Source: DATBAK01 sp036787815
Lineage (GTDB): Bacteria > Actinomycetota > Acidimicrobiia > IMCC26256 > PALSA-610
Reading direction: 5' to 3'
Assembly: GCA_036787815.1 (NCBI GenBank)
Contig: DAIQOP010000215.1
Span: 1 to 6,858 of the forward strand
Length of the DNA stretch: 6,858 nt
Shown here: positions 1 to 5,369 of the stretch, piece by piece
Layout of the letters: every line of letters starts with the position of its first letter
Numbering within the stretch: the first letter of the stretch is position 1
Translations under genes and position numbers: made by a program
Notes under the pieces: generated by a model
Database searches by the model: none
Told to the model about the DNA's origin: nothing
The model's input: only the letters and a program-made list of their open reading frames with translations

Positions 1-2
1 TG

Positions 3-1013
3 CATGTCGTGGCGCGCGCGGGCGTCGACGACCCGCACACGCTCGCGGTGCTCGCGCTCGCCGAGGCAATGGCGCCCGAGCGGCGCGCTCGCGTCGCGGC
101 GGCCGACGGGGCACGCGCGGTCGCGGGGATCGACCCGCTCGACGCGCGGACGATCGCGGGCGACGCCACGATCGTGTACCACGCACGTGGTGCCGCGCCC
201 GCGCTCGTGCGCCAATTGACCGAGCGCGCCGGCCGCGTCGCCGTCGTGCACGCCGATCCGGCACCCGACCCGGTCGCGTGGCGAGATCTCCGAGCGCTCG
301 CGTCGAGCGGCGCGATCGGGCTCGCAACGAGTGATGCCGCCGCGGAACGGCTGTCGGACGCGGGTGTCTCGTGCGTCGAACGCGTGCCTCCTGTCGTCGC
401 GCGAGCGCGGCTCGCCGCGGTGCCGGTGTTCGAGCCGACCGCGCACCATCTCGAAGTCGCCGTGCACGGGCCGCTCGTGCTCGCGGTCGACGACATGGCG
501 ACGGCGACGAGCGCGGCCCGCGTCGTGCAGGCGTACCACGTGCTGCGTACCTACCTCGTGCGTTCGTCGCAACTCACGCTCGCGATCGTCGATGGGTGCG
601 CCACGAGCGAGATCGCAGCGCAACGGGTGTCGCGCGAGGTGTGGGGATTGCGGCTCGCGGATGCGTGGGTGCAGCGCATCACGAACCCGGGTGAGCGCGC
701 GGCGTTCACCCGTCACGCATCGGTGTTCGTGACCGCGGATCCGGCGGTCGGCGATGTTGGCCACGCGCTCGCGGCGATGGCGGAAGGCGTTCCTGTCGTC
801 GCCCCGGCGATCGCAGGCGTGGCCGATGCGCTCGGCGGTGGAGCCCTGTTGCTCCCGCCCGATGCGGGTGCCGCGCTGGTGGCCGAGGCCATCGCGGAGC
901 TCCTCACCGACGACGCGCGTCGCGGCCGATTCGCCGAGGGCGCGGCGCGCGCCGTGGCCCGCTTCGAGCCCGCGGTGGTGGCACCCGTCTGGCTCACGGC
1001 CCTGGCGTCGTGA
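3..1013 (+). CDS. GT-B glycosyltransferase-like protein, degenerate active site (5' partial)
   Basis: The reading frame is open to the left edge. A GTG at 9-11 is the first possible start, but no stop or ribosome-binding site is seen before it and the protein looks N-terminally short, so the gene probably begins outside the window. Counting from that GTG, 334 residues are visible. The layout follows a GT4 enzyme: an N-terminal Rossmann-like half (about 1-150), then a C-terminal donor-binding half (about 155-330) ending in the VFVTAD and AAMAEGVPVVAP segments, which match the usual VFVTAS...EAMAxGVPVVA block. However, both glutamates of the EX7E motif are replaced (Val247 and Ala255), and the GR...K phosphate-binding strand reads AVDDMATAT. 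The fold is therefore recognisable while the donor-site residues are missing. It overlaps the next gene by four bases, implying coupled translation. It may be a non-catalytic partner or a divergent enzyme; acceptor and donor are unknown. Confidence 0.75.
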   Translation, partial: HVVARAGVDDPHTLAVLALAEAMAPERRARVAAADGARAVAGIDPLDARTIAGDATIVYHARGAAPALVRQLTERAGRVAVVHADPAPDPVAWRDLRALASSGAIGLATSDAAAERLSDAGVSCVERVPPVVARARLAAVPVFEPTAHHLEVAVHGPLVLAVDDMATATSAARVVQAYHVLRTYLVRSSQLTLAIVDGCATSEIAAQRVSREVWGLRLADAWVQRITNPGERAAFTRHASVFVTADPAVGDVGHALAAMAEGVPVVAPAIAGVADALGGGALLLPPDAGAALVAEAIAELLTDDARRGRFAEGAARAVARFEPAVVAPVWLTALAS

Positions 1014-2275
1014 CCTCGCCCGACCCGGCGGCCGCGCCGTTGCGGGTGCTCTTCGTCGTGCAGCGTTACGGGCACGCTGTGCCGGGTGGAGCCGAGCTGC
1101 TCTCGCGCGAGCTCGCGACGCGGCTCGCAGCCCGGGGCCACGACGTGCACGTCGCCACCACCTGCGCGCGCAGCTACGCCGATTGGGCCGACGAGTACGA
1201 GCCCGGTCGGTCGTCGATCGACGGCGTCTCGGTGCATCGGTTCCCTGTGGCCCGGCCGCGCGATCCCGAGCTCTTCGCCGACATCGCGACGCGCGTCACG
1301 CTCGGCGGCGAGCCACTCGCCTTCGAGCTGCAGGAGGAGTGGATGCGGCTGCAGGGCCCGTGGGTTCCCGCGCTCACCGATTGGCTCGACGATCACTGCG
1401 CCGAGTTCGACGTGGCGGTGTTCGTCACGTATCTCTACTGGACGTCGTGGGCCGGTCTGCGGGCACTGGCGGGCCGGATCCCGGCGCTGCTGCTCCCCAC
1501 CGCGCACGACGAGCCGACGCTGCGCCTCCCGCTGTTCAACCTGCTGTTCGCGCTGCCCGACGCGCTCGGGTTCCTGATCGACGAAGAGCAGGCGCTCGTG
1601 CGGGAACGGTTTCCGGGTGTCGCGCCCGGCGCGGTGCTGGGCGCGGGAGTCGACATCGATGCGCTCGCGTCGCCCGACGACGTGGAGCGGTTCCGCGAAC
1701 GGTACGGCGTGCGCGATCGTCGCTACCTCGTCGTCGTCGGCCGCCTCGACCCCGGCAAGGGCTCCGACGAGCTGGTCGACTACTTCGCCACCTACCGCGA
1801 CCGGAATCCGCAGCGTGACCTTGCCCTCGTCGTCGTCGGTGAACCGATGCACGAGATCGCGGCGCACCCCGACGTGATCGTCACCGGCTTCGTCGACGAG
1901 GCGGAGCGCCGGGCCGCGGTGGCCGGTGCCATGATCGCCGTGCAGCCGTCGTACTTCGAGAGCTTCTCGCTGGTGCTCTCGGAGGCGTGGGTCGAGGCGA
2001 AGCCGGTGCTCGTGCAGCGCGCGTGCGCGGTGACGAACGGACAGGTGCAGCGCAGTGGCGGGGGGATCCCGTATCGCGGCTACGCGGAGTTCGAGACCGC
2101 GATCGATCTCCTGCTCGATGCGCCCGATCTGGCGGCGGCGCTCGGCGCGCGGGGCCGGCGCTTCGTCGAGGAGCGGCACACGTGGAGCGCGGTGCTTCCC
2201 CGTTACGAGCGCGTGCTGCGTGCGCTCGCGACGGGGCCGACGACACGTGAGAACTCCATGAGATCGGCGATGTGA
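1010..2275 (+). CDS. GT4-family glycosyltransferase
   Basis: Predicted retaining glycosyltransferase of family GT4, 421 residues, a normal length for the family. It would move a sugar from a nucleotide donor to a glycan or lipid-linked acceptor at the inner face of the membrane. The N-terminal half opens with a beta strand (LRVLFVVQRYG, 11-21) and the glycine-rich VPGGAE acceptor-side loop (24-29). The C-terminal half (about 235-400) has VVVGRLDPGKG with Arg245 and Lys250, expected to contact donor phosphates, and ESFSLVLSE with Glu317 and Glu325 forming an intact EX7E motif. No transmembrane segment is visible. The GTG start at 1010 overlaps the upstream stop (GTGA); no clear Shine-Dalgarno precedes it, so translation probably depends on coupling. 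The neighbouring degenerate GT-B gene suggests a shared role in surface polysaccharide or glycolipid synthesis. The specific sugar and product cannot be read from the sequence. Confidence 0.9.
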   Translation: MTSPDPAAAPLRVLFVVQRYGHAVPGGAELLSRELATRLAARGHDVHVATTCARSYADWADEYEPGRSSIDGVSVHRFPVARPRDPELFADIATRVTLGGEPLAFELQEEWMRLQGPWVPALTDWLDDHCAEFDVAVFVTYLYWTSWAGLRALAGRIPALLLPTAHDEPTLRLPLFNLLFALPDALGFLIDEEQALVRERFPGVAPGAVLGAGVDIDALASPDDVERFRERYGVRDRRYLVVVGRLDPGKGSDELVDYFATYRDRNPQRDLALVVVGEPMHEIAAHPDVIVTGFVDEAERRAAVAGAMIAVQPSYFESFSLVLSEAWVEAKPVLVQRACAVTNGQVQRSGGGIPYRGYAEFETAIDLLLDAPDLAAALGARGRRFVEERHTWSAVLPRYERVLRALATGPTTRENSMRSAM

Positions 2276-2290
2276 TCGTTTCGCGCGCGA

Positions 2291-2320
2291 TGCGCACCCG
2301 GCGCCCGCCGCCGGTACCCT
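2291..2320 (+). promoter_or_regulatory. weak promoter candidate upstream of the propeller gene
   Basis: The 76-bp gap between the glycosyltransferase stop and the propeller start holds a TACCCT hexamer at 2315-2320, which fits the actinobacterial -10 pattern TAnnnT. A poor -35 (TGCGCA, 2291-2296) lies 18 bases upstream, matching TTGACA at only three positions. The -10 is 31 bases before the GTG start, leaving a short leader. No strong terminator with a T tract was found in the gap, so read-through from the glycosyltransferase operon is also possible. This rests on motif resemblance alone. Confidence 0.3.
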
Positions 2321-2351
2321 GCGAGTTCATCGGCGGTGGATCTCGAGCAAG

Positions 2352-4406
2352 GTGCCTGTGAAGAATCGTCGTCTCCGCCGCACGGTGGTCATCGCCCTCG
2401 TCATTCCGACGCTCCTCGTCGCGTTCGTCATGACGCGACCGTCGCACACCTCGTCGAAACGCACCGCGCCGACGACGACGCCCGGGCATGGCAGCCCCGG
2501 GACGACCAGCCTCTTCACGGTTCCGTTGCCGGTCGTCGAGCCGGCGAAGTACCGGGAGCTCGTCGTCGCAACGCTCGCGCACGCCGTCGCCGATCCCGCC
2601 GCCGGTGCGCTCGGCGATCAAGTGGTCTTCGCGGGCGGGCTCGACGCGAGCAGCACCTCGACGGCGCGCGTCGGGTCGATTCGCGATCAGTCGGTGCACA
2701 GCCTCCCCGACCTGCCGAAGGCGTTCCACGATGCCGCCGGCGCGGCGATCGACGGCGCGTTGTATCTGTTCGGCGGGGGTGACGGCGCCGGCCAGCTCGA
2801 CGCGATCCTGCGCGTCGGCGCCGACGGCGCGACGACGAGCATCGGGCGCCTCCCGTCGCCGTCGTCGGACTCGATCGCCGCGACCGTCGGGAAGACCGCG
2901 TACGTCGTCGGAGGATTCGACGGTGTGCGTTGGCTCGACACGATCGTCGCCTACACGAGCGGCGGCGGTCCGCGGGTCGTCGCGCACCTGCCCGTCGGGC
3001 TGCGCTACCCGGCGGTCGGCGCGGCCGGTGGCCGCTTGGTGATCGCCGGCGGCACCACCTCTGCGAATCACGCGACGAGCGCGATCTACTCGTTCGATCC
3101 CCGCACCGCGAGCGTCACCAAGATCGGCGATCTCGCGCAACCGCTCACCCACGCGTCGGCCGCCGGTCTGGGGAGCGAAGTCATCGTGGCGGGCGGTCAG
3201 AACGGTGCTCACCAGCCGCAGGCCGGGATCGTCGCCATCGACGTCGTCACGCACCGGGTGCGCGCCGCGGGCACGCTGAGCACGGCCCGTTCGGACGCCG
3301 CGCTCGTGAACGTGAACGGGCGCCTCGTGCTGATCGGCGGCAAGGGCTCGGGCACGACCCTCGACACGGTGAGCGAGCTGGTCGCGGTTCCCGTCGCGGG
3401 AGGTGTGAACGTCTACGCCCACGACGGCGCGAACGCGCTGAGCGGCGCGGCATTGTCGGCCCGCTCACTGGTGTACGTCCCCAACAGCATGTCGGACACC
3501 GTCGACGTGATCGATCCGGCGACCTACCGCGTGATCGACCACTTCAGCGTCGGCGCCCTTCCCCAACACGTCACGCCCTCGTGGGATTTCAAGACGCTCT
3601 ACGTCGACAACGACCACGGCAACAGCCTCACACCGATCGACCCGCGCACAGGTAAGCGTCGCGGCCCCGACATCCCCGTGACCGACCCGTACAACCTCTA
3701 CTTCACGCCCGACGGCCGGTTCGCGATCGTCGTCGCCGAAGCGCGCCAGCGGCTCGACTTCCGTAACGCGCGGACGATGAAGCTCGTCAAGAGTGTGCCG
3801 GTGCCGTGCCGTGGTGTCGACCACATGGACTACACGGCCGACGGCAAGTACGCGCTCGCGAGTTGCGAGTTCTCGGGCCAGATGATCGTCGTCGATCTCG
3901 CACACCAGACGGTCCGCGCCACCGTCGCCCTCCCGGGCAACGGCGTGTCGCCGCGGCCGCAGGACGTGAAGCTGAGCCCCGACGGGCGTGTCTTCTACGT
4001 CGCCGACATGAACTCCAACGGGCTCTGGGAGATCAACGCGCAGACCTTCGTCGTCGAAGGGTTCCTCCCGACGGGTGCCGGCGCGCACGGCCTGTACCCG
4101 AGTCGCGACGCGCGGTTCCTCTACGCCACCAACCGAGGCGCGGGAACGATCAGCGTGATCGACTTCACCACGCGCCGGATCGTCGCGACGTGGGTCATCC
4201 CCGGCGGCAGCCCCGACATGGGCGGCGTCTCGGCGGACGGGAAGGTGCTCTGGCTCTCGGGGCGTTCGGCCGCGTCCGTGTACGCGATCTCCACGACCGA
4301 TGGGCACGTCATCGCGACGATCCCCGTCGGCAACGGCCCGCACGGCGTGTGCGTCTGGCCCCAGCCCGGCCGCTACTCGATCGGGCACACGGGAATCACC
4401 CGCTAA
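2352..4406 (+). CDS. membrane-anchored Kelch + YVTN double beta-propeller protein
   Basis: A 684-residue protein of unknown specific function. A basic N-terminus (KNRRLRR) precedes one hydrophobic helix (about 11-27) with no lipobox, then a Thr/Ser/Pro-rich linker (about 29-60), so the rest is probably anchored outside the membrane. Residues about 85-345 hold six Kelch-type blades, each marked by a hydrophobic strand ending in Gly-Gly (FAGG 93-96, LFGG 139-142, VVGG 185-188, IAGG 231-234, VAGG 279-282, LIGG 327-330). Residues about 370-670 form a YVTN/YncE-like propeller with repeats such as LVYVPNSMSDTVDVIDPATY and LYATNRGAGTISVIDFTTRR. Cys486 and Cys505 flank an HMDYTADGKYALAS segment and could pair. 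The C-terminus (GPHGVCVWPQPGRYSIGHTG) looks like a conserved family ending. GTG at 2352 is taken as start, but GTG at 2358 has better spacing from AAGG (2349-2352). Binding or scaffolding is the likely role; no catalytic motif is seen. Confidence 0.85.
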   Translation: MPVKNRRLRRTVVIALVIPTLLVAFVMTRPSHTSSKRTAPTTTPGHGSPGTTSLFTVPLPVVEPAKYRELVVATLAHAVADPAAGALGDQVVFAGGLDASSTSTARVGSIRDQSVHSLPDLPKAFHDAAGAAIDGALYLFGGGDGAGQLDAILRVGADGATTSIGRLPSPSSDSIAATVGKTAYVVGGFDGVRWLDTIVAYTSGGGPRVVAHLPVGLRYPAVGAAGGRLVIAGGTTSANHATSAIYSFDPRTASVTKIGDLAQPLTHASAAGLGSEVIVAGGQNGAHQPQAGIVAIDVVTHRVRAAGTLSTARSDAALVNVNGRLVLIGGKGSGTTLDTVSELVAVPVAGGVNVYAHDGANALSGAALSARSLVYVPNSMSDTVDVIDPATYRVIDHFSVGALPQHVTPSWDFKTLYVDNDHGNSLTPIDPRTGKRRGPDIPVTDPYNLYFTPDGRFAIVVAEARQRLDFRNARTMKLVKSVPVPCRGVDHMDYTADGKYALASCEFSGQMIVVDLAHQTVRATVALPGNGVSPRPQDVKLSPDGRVFYVADMNSNGLWEINAQTFVVEGFLPTGAGAHGLYPSRDARFLYATNRGAGTISVIDFTTRRIVATWVIPGGSPDMGGVSADGKVLWLSGRSAASVYAISTTDGHVIATIPVGNGPHGVCVWPQPGRYSIGHTGITR

Positions 4407-4852
4407 CGCGGAGCCGGGAACGCGGAGTCTTCGGGGTGCCCGAACGCGACCTGACCGGTGATGGGGCGCACGACGTCGCCGAGATCGGCGATCAGGTCGA
4501 TGAGCAGATCATCGGCCGTGAGCATCCCCACGATCTTGCCGTCGCGCACCACGGGCAGGCGGCGGATCGCGTTCGACCGGAAGATGGGCAGCGCACGCCG
4601 GACGTCGTCGTCGGCGCCCAACGCCATGATGCCGGGGCTCATGACCGCGTCGACCCGCGCATCCACGGGTACGCCGCGGGCGATCGCGCGCACCACGATG
4701 TCGCGATCGGTGACGATCCCGACCGGGCGGTCACCGTCGGTCACCACGAGTGCGCCGACCACGCGCGCGTCCATCAGCTTCGCCGCGTCGGCGATCGCCG
4801 CGTCGTTGGCGATCGTCGCCGCCGGCTTTCGGATTGCGTCAATGGCCCGCAT
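4403..4852 (-). CDS. stand-alone tandem CBS-domain protein
   Basis: A 149-residue protein made almost entirely of two CBS motifs, which together form one Bateman module. Such modules bind adenine nucleotides or related ligands and act as cytoplasmic energy or redox sensors. CBS1 covers about 5-60 and contains GIVTDRD with Gly45, Thr48 and Asp51. CBS2 covers about 67-125 and contains GMLTADD with Gly109, Thr112 and Asp115. These are the G-x-x-T-x-x-D residues that usually contact the ribose and phosphate. A short tail (VRPITGQVAFGHPE) follows. The frame stays open upstream to 5095, but ATG 4850-4852 is chosen because a perfect AGGAGGT lies 5 bases before it and CBS1 starts right there; a longer start would run into the neighbouring membrane-protein gene. 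No enzyme or channel domain is attached, so its partner is unknown. Its stop overlaps the convergent propeller gene's stop. Confidence 0.9.
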   Translation of the reverse strand: MRAIDAIRKPAATIANDAAIADAAKLMDARVVGALVVTDGDRPVGIVTDRDIVVRAIARGVPVDARVDAVMSPGIMALGADDDVRRALPIFRSNAIRRLPVVRDGKIVGMLTADDLLIDLIADLGDVVRPITGQVAFGHPEDSAFPAPR

Positions 4853-4857
4853 CGTCG

Positions 4858-4864
4858 ACCTCCT
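4858..4864 (-). promoter_or_regulatory. strong Shine-Dalgarno of the CBS gene
   Basis: On the minus strand this reads AGGAGGT, fully complementary to the 16S rRNA anti-Shine-Dalgarno, with a 5-base spacer to ATG 4850-4852. It is the best ribosome-binding site in the window and fixes the CBS start against longer in-frame alternatives. It suggests efficient translation that is independent of the genes upstream. Confidence 0.85.
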
Positions 4865-4901
4865 CGTCGCGGCCCCGGCTCTCCCGGCCGGCACCGGCTG
4901 T

Positions 4902-4909
4902 GTGATCAC
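4902..4909. promoter_or_regulatory. GTGATCAC palindrome, operator candidate
   Basis: A perfect 8-bp inverted repeat, GTGATCAC, lies about 50 bases before the CBS start and directly downstream of the candidate -10 hexamer, where a bound repressor would cover the transcription start. Eight-base palindromes occur by chance at a fair rate, so an operator role is inferred from position only. Confidence 0.2.
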
Positions 4910-4910
4910 G

Positions 4911-4916
4911 ACGCTA
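4911..4916 (-). promoter_or_regulatory. candidate -10 hexamer for the CBS gene
   Basis: The minus strand reads TAGCGT, fitting TAnnnT, 58 bases upstream of the ATG in the only gap on this strand (4853-4955). No convincing -35 is present at 16-18 bases: TGTGGA at 17 bases matches TTGACA at two positions. The strong separate ribosome-binding site and the terminator-like hairpin just upstream support the idea that the CBS gene has its own promoter, but this exact site is weakly supported. Confidence 0.25.
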
Positions 4917-4945
4917 CGACCGGCTCCGCTGCATCCACAGAGGCG

Positions 4946-4965
4946 AAAGGCCCGATCACGGGGCC
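4946..4965 (-). terminator. weak intrinsic terminator after the Liv ATPase/membrane-protein pair
   Basis: On the minus strand GGCCC (4965-4961), a 7-base loop and GGGCC (4953-4949) form a 5-bp all-GC stem followed directly by TTT (4948-4946). The loop contains the TGA stop codon of the small membrane protein. The stem and T tract are short, so termination is likely to be partial. Confidence 0.4.
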
Positions 4966-5369
4966 GGTTCGTCGGGGCCGGCGGCCTGCGCCTGCACCGC
5001 CTCCGTGAGGGCGGCGATCGCCTCGACGACCCGATCGGTCTGGATCTGTTGGTCGGCGAGGAGCCGGGCCAGCCAGAAGCGCAGGAGCCGGGCAACCGAG
5101 TATCGGGCGAACAACGCCGCGCCGACGAGCACGAGCGCGACGCCGAAGATCCCGCCCGAGATCACGTACGGGATCTCCGCGTACACGTACTTCGTGCCCG
5201 ACGCGCCCCACCACCCGATCCCGATGACGATCAGGCCGATGACGGGAAGCACGAGCGAGGCTCGGTAGAGCCGGCGCTCGACCCGTTCGATGTGGTTCGG
5301 GACGGCCAGCCCCGCGACTCCGCTCACGAACTGCTCGACCGGGTCCGCGGGCGTCTGCTGCTCGCTCAT
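4956..5369 (-). CDS. small two-helix membrane protein coupled to the Liv ATPase
   Basis: A 137-residue protein I do not recognise. Residues 1-33 are polar and end in a basic stretch (ERVERRLYR, 27-35). Two hydrophobic helices follow: about 36-55 (LYRASLVLPVIGLIVIGIGWW region) and about 66-88 (PYVISGGIFGVALVLVGAALF region), joined by a short loop with Trp-Trp and KYVYAE. After the second helix comes a basic patch (RYSVARLLRF), then a long charged, probably helical tail (about 95-131) that could form a coiled coil. The positive-inside rule puts both ends in the cytoplasm. ATG 5367-5369 overlaps the ATPase stop (ATGA), with GGGAGC six bases before it, so the two are translationally coupled and probably act together. 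It is far too short to be a LivH or LivM permease. An accessory or regulatory subunit of the transporter is an inference from coupling alone. Confidence 0.8.
   Translation of the reverse strand: MSEQQTPADPVEQFVSGVAGLAVPNHIERVERRLYRASLVLPVIGLIVIGIGWWGASGTKYVYAEIPYVISGGIFGVALVLVGAALFARYSVARLLRFWLARLLADQQIQTDRVVEAIAALTEAVQAQAAGPDEPAP

Noticed and set aside
713..2179. A 488-codon open frame on the minus strand, antisense to both glycosyltransferase genes
   Set aside because: Its product is a low-complexity Arg/Gly/Ala/Val-rich chain with no recognisable domain. Long antisense frames are expected opposite high-GC genes, and the plus strand here encodes clear GT-B folds.
1881..3422. A 513-codon open frame on the minus strand crossing the glycosyltransferase/propeller gap
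   Set aside because: Arg- and Ala-rich without motifs, antisense to two well-supported genes, no Shine-Dalgarno-backed start seen. Treated as a composition artefact.
3465..4388. A 307-codon minus-strand frame inside the propeller gene
   Set aside because: Mirrors the plus-strand repeats and is rich in Arg, Asp and Val; no domain. The plus-strand YVTN repeats are unambiguous.
4901..4910. CRP-like site (TGTGATCACG)
   Set aside because: A CRP-type site needs a spacer between the TGTGA and TCACA half-sites; here the halves are fused. It is kept only as a generic operator candidate.
4853..5095. Upstream extension of the CBS reading frame to a start at 5095
   Set aside because: The added 81 residues are Pro/Arg/Ser-rich, overlap the neighbouring gene and ignore the perfect AGGAGGT before ATG 4850-4852.
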